Assembly (NCBI RefSeq): GCF_022370635.2
Contig: NZ_CP092362.2
Location: forward strand, 1,240,001-1,304,000
Reading direction: 5' to 3'
Source: Mycolicibacterium crocinum
GTDB taxonomy: Bacteria; Actinomycetota; Actinomycetes; Mycobacteriales; Mycobacteriaceae
Length of the DNA stretch: 64,000 nt
The notes under the pieces were generated by a model. That model was not told the origin of the DNA. It worked only from the letters and a program-made list of their open reading frames with translations, and ran no database searches. A program made the translations under genes and the position numbers. Of this stretch, positions 28,536 through 36,452 are shown piece after piece. Numbering within the stretch: the first letter of the stretch is position 1; each line of letters starts with the position of its first letter.

Positions 28536-29219
28536 TCAGCGCCACTGGTAGCGCGTGCTGGGCCGGCCGGTCTTGCCGTATTCGGTCAGGCGGGTGACGG
28601 TGCCGTCGTCGGCCAGTCGTTCCAGGTAGCGCCAGGCAGTCACCCGCGACACCCCAACCTGTTTGGCGGCCTCGTCGGCGGTGAGCCCGTCGGCGCGGTC
28701 CCGCACCGCACGGGCGATCTCATCGGTGGTCCCCGGCGCAGCCCCTTTGGGGGCCACCGACTTGTCGGTGCTGCGAAGCTCGGCCAGCGCCCGGTCGACC
28801 TCGGCCTGGCTGGCCGCCTCGGTGCCGGCCGGCAGCGCCTCACGGTAGCGGCGGTAGCGCTCGAGGCGGTCGCGGAACGCCGCGAACGTGAACGGCTTGA
28901 GCAGATAGGCGAGGGCGCCGTGCGCGACAGCGGCACGCACCATCTCCAGATCGCGCTCGGAGGTGATCGCGATGATGTCGGGTGCGGGTCGCAGACCGGA
29001 CAGGGCCGAGGCCAGCGCAATCCCGCTGGCGTCGGGCAGGCCGAGGTCCAGCAGCACCAGGTCGACGGGGGAGTCGGTGGCGGCCTCGGATGCCATCCGC
29101 ATCGCGTCGCGTGCGGTGGTGGCCATTCCGGTGACGGTAAAGCCTTGCAGCCGAGTCAGATACGTGCGATGCGCTTCGGCGATGAGCGGCTCGTCCTCGA
29201 CGATCAACACGTTGATCAT
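28536..29219 (-). CDS. Response regulator, CitB/DcuR type
   Basis: A 227-residue regulator. The receiver domain starts MINVLIVEDEPLIAEAH and has the phosphoacceptor Asp in LVLLDLGLPD; the switch Lys is in AYLLKPF. The C-terminal domain GLTADEAAKQVGVSRVTAWRYLERLADDGTV is a helix-turn-helix of the CitB/DcuR kind. Its start overlaps the stop of the sensor kinase gene by four bases. It should activate the divergent C4-dicarboxylate transporter gene. Confidence 0.93.
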   Translation of the reverse strand: MINVLIVEDEPLIAEAHRTYLTRLQGFTVTGMATTARDAMRMASEAATDSPVDLVLLDLGLPDASGIALASALSGLRPAPDIIAITSERDLEMVRAAVAHGALAYLLKPFTFAAFRDRLERYRRYREALPAGTEAASQAEVDRALAELRSTDKSVAPKGAAPGTTDEIARAVRDRADGLTADEAAKQVGVSRVTAWRYLERLADDGTVTRLTEYGKTGRPSTRYQWR

Positions 29220-30748
29220 CGGATGGTCACCGTCACGACAGAGCCGTACGTGATGTCAGCGCTCAACGTGCCGCCGTGGCGGTTGACGATCTGCGCGACA
29301 AGCGCCAGCCCGAGGCCCTGGTGGCCGGTGTCGCTGCCGGACTTGGTCGAGTAGCCGCGTTGCATGGCGCGCTGGAACGTTTCGGGGTCCATGCCGGCGC
29401 CGCTGTCGGCGACCTGGATCTGCAACCGCTCGTCGTCCTGGTTGACGGTGACCTCGACCCACGGATTGTCACGGTCGCAGGCGTCCATCGCATTGTCGAT
29501 CAGGTTGCCCAGCACGGTGACCATTTCCTGTGCGGTCAACCGGGTTTCGGCGGGTAGGTGGGTCTCCTCGGTAATGGTCAGTTCGATGCCGCGCTCGTCC
29601 GCCTCGGCGGTCTTGCCGAGCAGTAACGCCACCAGTGCGGGTTCGCCGACAGCGTCTGACACCCGGTCTACCAGCTGCTGGGACAGCGCGAGTTCCTGGG
29701 TGGCGAACTTGACGGCCTCCTCGGGGCGGCCCATCTCCACCAGCGTGACGACGGTGTGCAGCTTGTTGGCCGACTCGTGGGCTTGGGCGCGCAGCGACTC
29801 GGTGAATCCCTGCAGTGAGCTCAATTCACCAAGCGCACCTTGTAATTCAGTGCGATCGCGGATGGTGACCACCTCGGAGTCCGAGACGCTCACCTGGGAG
29901 CGGTTGACCACCAGCACCCGGTCGTCGGTGAGGCGGACCTCGTCGCGGACGCCGGGGTCGTTGCCGCGCAGGAACTCTGGTAGGTCGGCGCGGGTGATCG
30001 GTCCCGCCGGCAGAGCCAGCAGCCGTCGGGCCTCGTCGTTGGCCAGGGCGACACCGTTGCGGTCGAGCACGACCAGACCTTCGGAGACCGAGTGCAGGAT
30101 CGCGTCGTGGTGGTCGTACATCACCCGCAACTCGTCCGGGGCCAGCCCGTGGGTTTGGTTCAGGACGCGCCGCCTGATCGCCCAGATCCCGACGAAGGAC
30201 AGAGCCAGCGCGCCGATCCCGACGCCGACGATCATCGGCCACTGCGAACGCCACCGGGCGGCCAGGCTCTCCAGCGTGATGCCGGCGGCGACCAGACCGA
30301 TCACCTGTCCGCCGGCGTCGCGCACCGGCGCGATTGTGCGCACCGACGGGCCGAGGGTGCCGGTGTAGACCTCGGTGTAGGTCTCGCCGCGCAATGCCGG
30401 CTCGATGGTGCCGATGTATTTCTGGCCGATCTGTTCGGGGTTGGTGTGGGTGAACCGGGTGCGGTCGGGCGCCATGATCGTGATGAACGTGATGCCGGTG
30501 GACTTGCGCACGGCCTCGGTCACCGGCTGCAGAACCTGTGCCGCGTTGCCGCTTTCGATGGCCTTCGCCGTCGATGGCGAGTCGGCCAGGGCCACGGCGA
30601 TGGCGGTCACCTGCTGGCGGGCGGCTTCGTCCCCATGTCGTTTGGCGTCGAACAGGGCCAGAGCGCTGACGGCGACCACCACCAGCACGATGACGGCGGC
30701 CTGCAGCGCGAAGGCCTGCCCGGCCAGCGAGCGGGGGAGAACGGGCAC
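29216..30748 (-). CDS. Sensor histidine kinase, CitA/DcuS type
   Basis: A 510-residue membrane kinase. Two membrane helices (about residues 10-30 and 172-192) enclose an extracytoplasmic PAS-like CACHE sensor with the segment VRTIAPVRDAGGQVIGLVAAGI. A cytoplasmic PAS domain follows, then the atypical H-box LRAQAHESANKLHTVV of the CitA/DcuS subfamily, and the ATPase with N box LGNLIDNAMDA and G boxes VADSGAGM and GHQGLGLALV. Transporter and kinase are divergent, so C4-dicarboxylates are the likely ligand. Confidence 0.93.
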   Translation of the reverse strand: MPVLPRSLAGQAFALQAAVIVLVVVAVSALALFDAKRHGDEAARQQVTAIAVALADSPSTAKAIESGNAAQVLQPVTEAVRKSTGITFITIMAPDRTRFTHTNPEQIGQKYIGTIEPALRGETYTEVYTGTLGPSVRTIAPVRDAGGQVIGLVAAGITLESLAARWRSQWPMIVGVGIGALALSFVGIWAIRRRVLNQTHGLAPDELRVMYDHHDAILHSVSEGLVVLDRNGVALANDEARRLLALPAGPITRADLPEFLRGNDPGVRDEVRLTDDRVLVVNRSQVSVSDSEVVTIRDRTELQGALGELSSLQGFTESLRAQAHESANKLHTVVTLVEMGRPEEAVKFATQELALSQQLVDRVSDAVGEPALVALLLGKTAEADERGIELTITEETHLPAETRLTAQEMVTVLGNLIDNAMDACDRDNPWVEVTVNQDDERLQIQVADSGAGMDPETFQRAMQRGYSTKSGSDTGHQGLGLALVAQIVNRHGGTLSADITYGSVVTVTIR

Positions 30749-30782
30749 TGCTCACCTCCGCGCTGAACGAAATGAACTAAAG

Positions 30783-30798
30783 CGTGACCTGCGTCACG
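30783..30798. promoter_or_regulatory. CRP-like palindrome between kinase operon and dctA
   Basis: CGTGAC-CTGC-GTCACG, i.e. GTGA-N6-TCAC, the core spacing of a CRP/FNR-family site. It lies 55 bases upstream of the dctA start and 35 bases upstream of the kinase start, so it could affect both divergent units. Confidence 0.6.
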
Positions 30799-30852
30799 TG
30801 GGGGTAAATCATCTTTCCAGACCCATTGCTGCATTACCGGAAGGAAACCGTC

Positions 30853-32229
30853 ATGACCACGGTTGTGGATCGCCCCGGCGGCGAGGACAACCCGGCGCCG
30901 CCGAAGCGCCGGGATCGCACGCACTGGCTGTACCTGGCTGTCATCGTCGCGGTGGTCGCCGGCGTCGTCGTCGGCCTGGCCGCCCCATCGGTGGGCAAGG
31001 ATGTCGGCGTCCTCGGAACGATGTTCGTCAGCCTGATCAAGATGATGATCGTTCCGGTGATCTTCTGCACGATCGTGCTGGGCATCGGATCGGTACGCAA
31101 AGCCGCCACCGTCGGCAAGGTCGGTGGCTTGGCGTTCGGCTACTTCCTGGTGATGTCGACGATCGCACTGGGCATCGGTCTACTGGTGGGCAACCTTCTG
31201 CATCCCGGCAGCAGCCTCAAGCTGTCCGATTCGACCGCAGCCAAGGGTAGCGAGCTGGCCGAAAAGGCGCACGAGTCAGGCGGTTTGATGGACTTCATCC
31301 AGCACATCATCCCGACGTCACTGTTCTCGTCGCTGACCGATGGCAATGTTCTGCAGGGATTGTTCGTGGCGCTGCTGGTCGGGTTCGCGATCCAGGCAAT
31401 GGGCGCCAAGGGCGAGCCGATCCTTCGCGGGGTGGAGCACCTGCAGCGGTTGGTGTTCAAGATCCTGGCAATGGTGTTGTGGCTGGCGCCGATTGGCGCC
31501 TTCGGGGCGATGGCCAACGTGGTGGGCCAGACCGGCTGGAGCGCGGTGACCAACCTGCTGGTGCTGATGCTCGGCTTCTATCTGACGTGTGTGGTGTTCG
31601 TGTTCGGGGTGCTGGGCGCGCTGCTGCGGATGGTGGCGGGGGTGTCGATCTTCAAGCTGGTCCGCTACCTGGCGCGGGAGTACCTGCTGATCTTCGCGAC
31701 GTCGTCGTCGGAGTCGGCGCTGCCGCGGCTGATCGCCAAGATGGAGCATCTGGGGGTGCAGCAGAGCACGGTGGGTGTTGTTGTGCCGACCGGATATTCG
31801 TTCAATCTCGACGGCACGGCGATCTACCTGACGATGGCGTCGCTGTTCATCGCCGACGCGCTGGGTGACCCGCTGTCGGTCGGCGAGCAGATCGGTCTGC
31901 TGGTGTTCATGATCGTGGCGTCCAAGGGCGCGGCCGGAGTCAGTGGGGCCGGGTTGGCGACGCTGGCCGGCGGCCTGCAGGCGCATCGCCCGGAGCTGCT
32001 CGACGGGGTGGGGCTGATCGTCGGGATCGACCGGTTCATGTCCGAGGCACGTGCGGTGACGAACTTCTCCGGCAACGCGGTCGCCACGCTGCTGGTGGGT
32101 TCGTGGACGAAGACGGTGGACAACGAGAAGGTCAACAACGTCTTGTCGGGACGCGACCCGTTCGACGAGGTGACCATGCTCGACGACGGTCACGCATCGT
32201 CGGAGAACAAGGAGGCGGTTGCCGCCTGA
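30853..32229 (+). CDS. dctA: C4-dicarboxylate:cation symporter (DAACS family)
   Basis: A 458-residue transporter with about eight membrane segments and the family motifs SSSESALPRLIAKME, VPTGYSFNLDGTAIYLTMA and SKGAAGVSGAGL. It imports succinate, fumarate or malate with protons or sodium. ATG 30853 is chosen because GGAAGGA precedes it; the upstream ATG would add nine residues. Its regulators are divergently encoded. Confidence 0.95.
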   Translation: MTTVVDRPGGEDNPAPPKRRDRTHWLYLAVIVAVVAGVVVGLAAPSVGKDVGVLGTMFVSLIKMMIVPVIFCTIVLGIGSVRKAATVGKVGGLAFGYFLVMSTIALGIGLLVGNLLHPGSSLKLSDSTAAKGSELAEKAHESGGLMDFIQHIIPTSLFSSLTDGNVLQGLFVALLVGFAIQAMGAKGEPILRGVEHLQRLVFKILAMVLWLAPIGAFGAMANVVGQTGWSAVTNLLVLMLGFYLTCVVFVFGVLGALLRMVAGVSIFKLVRYLAREYLLIFATSSSESALPRLIAKMEHLGVQQSTVGVVVPTGYSFNLDGTAIYLTMASLFIADALGDPLSVGEQIGLLVFMIVASKGAAGVSGAGLATLAGGLQAHRPELLDGVGLIVGIDRFMSEARAVTNFSGNAVATLLVGSWTKTVDNEKVNNVLSGRDPFDEVTMLDDGHASSENKEAVAA

Positions 32230-32239
32230 TCACAGAACT

Positions 32240-32276
32240 CACGACACCCCGGGAGCCCTTCCCCCGGGGTGTCGTG
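32240..32276. terminator. Hairpin terminator between dctA and the convergent tRNA gene
   Basis: CACGACACCCCGGG pairs perfectly with CCCGGGGTGTCGTG over a nine-base loop, a 14-bp stem 10 bases after the dctA stop. No T-run follows, as is common for mycobacterial terminators. Being symmetrical it could also end the tRNA transcript coming from the other side. Confidence 0.8.
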
Positions 32277-32327
32277 CTGTGGGTACGGTGCTTGTGCCGG
32301 TTTTACGCGCAACCGGCGAGTCGGATG

Positions 32328-32401
32328 TGCCCCAGGCGAGACTCGAACTCGCAACTCAAGGATTTTAAGTCCTTCGCCTCTGCCAATTGGGCTACTGGGG
32401 C
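32328..32401 (-). tRNA. tRNA-Leu (anticodon UAA)
   Basis: A full cloverleaf reads on the minus strand: acceptor GCCCCAG/CTGGGGC with discriminator A, D loop with TTGG, anticodon stem AAGGA/TCCTT around loop CTTAAAA giving anticodon TAA, T stem GCGAG/CTCGC with loop TTCGAGT. Length is 74 bases; CCA is not encoded. The variable arm is only five bases (GAGTT), whereas leucine tRNAs normally have a long extra arm. It reads the rare UUA codon. Confidence 0.93.
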
Positions 32402-33181
32402 TCGGGAGTGGAGTCTACGTCCTCGTCTTCCGGCCCAGCTGTTCACCGCCATGGCAGCTTTCGTTGAGTCGCCTCTGGCGCTTAACAGCCGGGTGATCAC
32501 ACAAGCCGCTGGGCGGTAGCCCGTGTGGCCACCATCAATCGCTTCCGGCGATTCATCGCTCCGGCAAGTGCGGGGACGCTGGCGACGACGTTGTCGACGA
32601 AGATTTGCGCTTGGTCTTGATCGAGAAGTGCATGGAACGGCGGAAGAGCGTTGGTCGGGTGATCACTCCGGTACCGACGTGATCACCACAGCACATCGAC
32701 AGGGCACACGGGCGCGCCGCGCAACGATTTCATTGCTTGAAAGCTGCGGCCAAGAAGTGGGCCGGTCGTTACCGCGCCGCTAAAGCAAAACCGCGTCAGT
32801 GTTCCGGGAAAGTACCGAGCACTTGTCCGGCGACGATGGCATCCCGGTCACGCTAAGGCAGCTCAATGGTGCGATTCGCACGAGATGAAAATTTGCTGGC
32901 CCATTGCCGTTTCCGGCTACCGGCGGCGGCGAAATTCTGACGTCTCACGCTCGACGTCGGTTGGCTGCGTGGTGTGGTCGGCGCGCAACGACGCGATCAG
33001 CCGCGCCGCCCGAAGTTGCCTCGTGTACGCGGATGGTGACCAGGCGCGTGCGGGCTGACTTCGAGCGTCGGACCCGCAAGACCGGAAAGGTCGGAGGACG
33101 CACCCGTGCCGGATCAGGGCTTCAAAGCCCGGTTTGCACGCGACAGCCCCCGGACACTTCGGGGAAGCTTGCGTTGGTACG
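32402..33181. other. 780-bp stretch without a recognisable gene
   Basis: No frame here looks like a real protein on either strand and no inverted repeat, RNA gene or insertion end was recognised. It lies between a tRNA gene and a small secreted-protein gene, a typical place for decayed integrations, but no attachment-site repeat of the tRNA 3' end was seen by eye. Confidence 0.5.
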
Positions 33182-33541
33182 TCAGTGATTTGGCCCGACG
33201 ACTGTCGCGCCATTCGCCATCTGATGCACGAACTGCGGGCAGTACGCCATCGCCGCGTCGACAACGATAACCACGGCGGTCTGTCGGTCGATGTGACCGT
33301 TCGCGCCTGCGATGTTGGCGCTGATGTCGCTGGGCTCCATGCCCGCGCCGAGCGCGTCGCACGCGTGGTGGGCGACCTTCATAGCCGACTCCGGGTTGCC
33401 GAAGCCGATGCCCTGCTGGTGCAGCGCGCCGAGGAACTGATCGTCGGCGGGGTCGGCGTTGGCGGTGCCCGCGGCAAGCAGCGCGGCCAGGCCGATCATG
33501 CCCGTCGCGATGGCCGGCTTGGTGATGCGTGAGGTGAACAT
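33182..33541 (-). CDS. Secreted DUF732 protein
   Basis: A 119-residue small mycobacterial exported protein. An N-terminal signal peptide (residues about 1-30, ending AGTANADP) is followed by the DUF732 domain: DDQFLGALHQQGIGFGNPESAMKVAHHACDALGAG and a final AMAYCPQFV. Two Cys could form a disulphide. ATG 33541 is set by the start of the signal peptide; AGGAAACCAAC lies before it. Function of the family is unknown. Confidence 0.88.
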   Translation of the reverse strand: MFTSRITKPAIATGMIGLAALLAAGTANADPADDQFLGALHQQGIGFGNPESAMKVAHHACDALGAGMEPSDISANIAGANGHIDRQTAVVIVVDAAMAYCPQFVHQMANGATVVGPNH

Positions 33542-33726
33542 GTGTTGGTTTCCTTGCGGTCGGTGGTTGCGTCGGAAACACAGTTCATGGCGACGCTTGG
33601 CAGATTCTTGGTGCCGACCACCTGGCGCCGACCTGTGTCGCGCCCTTCGTTCGGCGTCACCAAGAAAACGCCAAGAGGGGCACCGCAGTATGTGCGCAGA
33701 CATTTTCGCTGACCAAGGACAAGGGC

Positions 33727-34707
33727 ATGAGAATCTCGAAACTCGCACTGAGGGGAACCGCGGCGCTCGCCGGGCGCTGTGCGAATGAACCCCACTCGGC
33801 ACCGACGTACCACCGTCTGATCGCACTGCTTTTCGTGCTCGCAGTTGGCGTCACCGGATGCAGTAACGCGTCCGCCCCGTCGAGGCCGGGCGAGGTGCCG
33901 GCTCCGGCGCCCATCCAGTCAGTGCTGCCCTTCTCGGACCTCAATGGGCCCTACGATGTCTCTGTCGATGCTGAGGGCAACGTGTTCGTGTCCGATATCG
34001 CCGCGACTCGGAGCGGATCCAATCGCGTGCTCGAGTTACCTGCCGGCTCGGATACCCAGAAGGTGCTGCCGTTCACGCGCGCCACCGTGATGGCCGATCC
34101 TTCCGGCCAGGTATGGGTCCTTGACGGCGGGCAGGAGCCGAGCAGACTGGTGAAGCTGGCGCACGGAGCCGACGAGCAGACCGTGGTGTCGCTGCCCAAT
34201 CTTGGCGAGTGGAGCGCGATTCGGGCGGTGGACGACGCAGGCACTGTCTACGGCGTGAACGACGGCGGAGTGGACTCGGGTGGCGGATGCTGTCTGCCCG
34301 TTCAGGTGGCCAAGGCGGCGCCCGGGTCGAAAACACCGGAACTGTTGCCGTTCCAGCACATGAACATCGTCGCAGGGATGGCTCTCGACGCCGCAGGCAA
34401 CCTCTACGTCGGAGACGGCCAGGGCAAGCGTGTGCTGAAGTTGGAACCGGGGGCGAGCAGTCCGTCGGTGGTGCCGTTCCCCGGCCTCAACGGCGTCATT
34501 TCTATCGCCGTCGATGCGAAAGGCGCGCTGTATGTGATTGATGCACAACGGGATCGGATACTGAAACTCAACCCCGGATCGCACTCGCCGACGGTGCTGC
34601 CGTTCACCGGACTCAAACGTCCCGTCAGCGTTGCTGTCGACGCCAAAGGCGCGATATACGTAGCCGATGACGGCAACCGCCGCATCGTCAAGCTCGAAGG
34701 AGTCTGA
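33727..34707 (+). CDS. Lipoprotein with NHL-type beta-propeller, similar to the PknD sensor domain
   Basis: A 326-residue putative lipoprotein. The lipobox is AVGVTGC near residue 45 after a hydrophobic run LIALLFVLAVG. Repeats of about 42 residues of the type VLPFxGLNxPxxVAVDAKGxxYVxDxGNxRIxKL make a beta-propeller, close in wording to the extracellular sensor of the kinase PknD, but there is no kinase domain. The signal peptide is long if ATG 33727 is right; no better start exists. The stop overlaps the next ATG (TGATG). Confidence 0.82.
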   Translation: MRISKLALRGTAALAGRCANEPHSAPTYHRLIALLFVLAVGVTGCSNASAPSRPGEVPAPAPIQSVLPFSDLNGPYDVSVDAEGNVFVSDIAATRSGSNRVLELPAGSDTQKVLPFTRATVMADPSGQVWVLDGGQEPSRLVKLAHGADEQTVVSLPNLGEWSAIRAVDDAGTVYGVNDGGVDSGGGCCLPVQVAKAAPGSKTPELLPFQHMNIVAGMALDAAGNLYVGDGQGKRVLKLEPGASSPSVVPFPGLNGVISIAVDAKGALYVIDAQRDRILKLNPGSHSPTVLPFTGLKRPVSVAVDAKGAIYVADDGNRRIVKLEGV

Positions 34708-35252
34708 TGTTCACCCGAATCCTGTTGGCCACGTTCATGAGTGCTATGGCCGTCGCGGCCGTGACGGGGTGCCAGCGACCGAGCTCTCCGCCGCCGGTGA
34801 TCACCGCGACGAGCCAAGCTCCCGACAGCGCAGCACCTACCGGCGCCGCGCTGACGCGCCAGGCGTGCGAATTGCTTACTCCGGAAGTCGCCAAGAAGTA
34901 CGCGGGCAATGACGCCCAGCGACAGCTCTTTTTCGACGCCACGCCACCACTGCCGGTGGGCGACGACGGCTGCTACTACACCGGCAGCACACGCGAGGTG
35001 TCCGTCCTGATCTACCCGATGCCGACCGACCCCACCGCGCCCGTCAATCATTTTCGTGTGATCCGCGCGGACAACCGCGTTGAGGGCGTCGAGTACGAGG
35101 CGTACTGGTTCGGCCCGGCCGAAAGCATCGTGGCGGTGAAGGATGGAGTGTTGATCGCTATCAAGGTGGCGCAGATCAAGGGGGCGTGGACCGATCAGGA
35201 CCGTGCTGACGACATCGAACTCGCCAACCAGGTCGTGCCGCGCTTCGGTTGA
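34707..35252 (+). CDS. Lipoprotein, DUF3558-like
   Basis: A 181-residue lipoprotein with lipobox AAVTGC at about residue 22, a Pro/Ser/Thr-rich linker, and a domain with RQACELLTPEVAKKYAG and DGCYYTG that resembles DUF3558. Two Cys in the mature domain may pair. It is translationally coupled to the propeller lipoprotein, so the two probably act together at the cell surface. Function unknown. Confidence 0.78.
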   Translation: MFTRILLATFMSAMAVAAVTGCQRPSSPPPVITATSQAPDSAAPTGAALTRQACELLTPEVAKKYAGNDAQRQLFFDATPPLPVGDDGCYYTGSTREVSVLIYPMPTDPTAPVNHFRVIRADNRVEGVEYEAYWFGPAESIVAVKDGVLIAIKVAQIKGAWTDQDRADDIELANQVVPRFG

Positions 35253-35258
35253 GCAGCG

Positions 35259-35759
35259 CTATTGCGGATAGCCCAGACTCCAGCCCCGGTACGTCGCGCC
35301 CGACCCCACATGGGGACTGGGCAGGATCTGGATGTTGTGCCCATCGCCGTATCCACGCTTGAGTCCTTGGACGCCGCCGGAGATGTATGTCCCGTCCCCG
35401 CGCGCAATATCGATGTGCGCGCCGTAGGGGCTCTTGCTGAAGACGAGCGCTCCCCGCGGGGCGTCCATGGCGGTGTGGATCTGACCCTGTCGAAGCAGTG
35501 TCTGGTACATGGTTTCGGCAGCGCCGTCCCAGCCGTACTTGGCCTGCGGCACGTCGTAGGCGTAGGCCACGAAGGCTTCGCATCCGTAGGGACCGAACGC
35601 GTCTGTGCCCAGTGCACTTTCGGCCTTGGCGATGGCCTCCTCCGCTCCGGGTATGGCTTCGGCGTGCGCGCCGGGTGCGAAGAGGAATGCCGCGGCAAGC
35701 AGGGTGGCACACAGTGAAAGGCAGATGCGGGCGTTCAATCGTGGCTCCGTTCCCGACAT
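35259..35759 (-). CDS. Secreted NlpC/P60- or CHAP-like hydrolase
   Basis: A 166-residue exported protein. The signal peptide (about residues 1-33) ends APGAHAEA. The mature part has a candidate catalytic Cys in GPYGCEAFVAYAYDV and His in PYGAHIDIARGDGTYISGG, the Cys-His order of papain-like NlpC/P60 and CHAP amidases. Cell-wall peptide hydrolysis is inferred. ATG 35759 gives a clean signal peptide; the longer upstream frame is Arg-rich and not convincing. Confidence 0.72.
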   Translation of the reverse strand: MSGTEPRLNARICLSLCATLLAAAFLFAPGAHAEAIPGAEEAIAKAESALGTDAFGPYGCEAFVAYAYDVPQAKYGWDGAAETMYQTLLRQGQIHTAMDAPRGALVFSKSPYGAHIDIARGDGTYISGGVQGLKRGYGDGHNIQILPSPHVGSGATYRGWSLGYPQ

Positions 35760-36196
35760 GCACGTTGGCCTGGTGGGGCGGCTATGACCCGATCGGCTCG
35801 AGCGAGCCTTCAAGGCTCGTACCAGACAAATTAATGCATCATTCAAGTATTCGTCAGGTACCCGTCGCCGGGCCGTTGAAACTCCGGACGGCCGACGTCG
35901 CGCGGTTGCCGACCCGTCACTCGTCCTCCCGATTCCGACTGCTCGCCGTCGAGCATCTCGCCATCTGGACGCGTCGCGCCACCAACTTCCGGCCACTCAG
36001 CAAACTCAACAATGAATGCATGTCAGCCCAGGGGAACGGCTCGGCCCGACCCCTCGTCTAAGCCTGCGTGTGCGTCGCGCCCGCCGTGGCGGCTGTCGCG
36101 GCGCCCGTTGCGTGGTCCGCCAGGCGCGCAAACATTTGAAAAATTACATAAGCACGGTTAGGCTACCGAAAAGTAAGTTAGGACACACTCGCAGCA

Positions 36197-36232
36197 AACT
36201 TGTTATCTTACCCACAGGTAAGATAACAAGTT
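36197..36232. repeat. Perfect 16-bp inverted repeat with four-base loop
   Basis: AACTTGTTATCTTACC at 36197-36212 pairs perfectly with GGTAAGATAACAAGTT at 36217-36232 around CACA. The arms are about 70 percent AT in a high-GC genome. There is no T-run. It could be an operator, an RNA processing structure or an end of a small mobile unit. Confidence 0.7.
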
Positions 36233-36388
36233 GGAGACGGTAGCTGGTCAACCCCTCCCGTTCGCCCACCGGCAACGTTCCGGCACGGTCAAAAAGTACG
36301 TGAACTGCGCGTTCCCAGCACCGGGTCAGAATGTAGCGCAGCTATCTGAGTTGCTTTCCAGGCGAACAAAAGTTTCCGGAACCCCTTA

Positions 36389-36402
36389 TTACTGACGAGT
36401 AA
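36389..36402. promoter_or_regulatory. TTACT-GACG-AGTAA operator-like palindrome
   Basis: Five-base arms around four bases, 50 bases before the ATG of the secreted family protein at 36453, continuing into GTTG. Sites of this form are common targets of mycobacterial TetR-type regulators. A related GTACC-TGAGGTAAGTTG stretch precedes the paralogue at 51134. Confidence 0.5.
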
Positions 36403-36452
36403 GTTGGGGTACCTTCTGACGCCAGGGGGCCAACTTGTGTCGAAGGAGAGTC

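Larger units (their letters stand above)
35760..36452. other. Intergenic region with AT-rich palindromes
   Basis: About 690 bases without a convincing gene. Its right half, from 36120, is unusually AT-rich for this genome and holds a 16-bp perfect inverted repeat (36197-36232), a TTACT/AGTAA palindrome (36389-36402) and copies of GTAAGTT at 36173 and 36399. Confidence 0.55.

Noticed and set aside
32402..33181. Search for an integrated element next to the tRNA gene
   Set aside because: No integrase gene and no repeat of the tRNA 3' end was found by eye, so no island boundary is claimed.
35259..35996. Longer 245-residue version of the secreted NlpC/CHAP-like protein
   Set aside because: The extra 79 residues are Arg-rich and precede a perfect signal peptide; ATG 35759 is the sensible start.
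36150..36172. Possible IdeR iron box around GGTTAGGCTA
   Set aside because: The ten-base core matches the iron-box consensus but the flanks do not (about 13 of 19 positions), and the next gene has no iron-related function.
36016..36243. Small plus-strand frame running through the AT-rich palindrome
   Set aside because: It would translate straight through a perfect inverted repeat, has no ribosome-binding site and no family.
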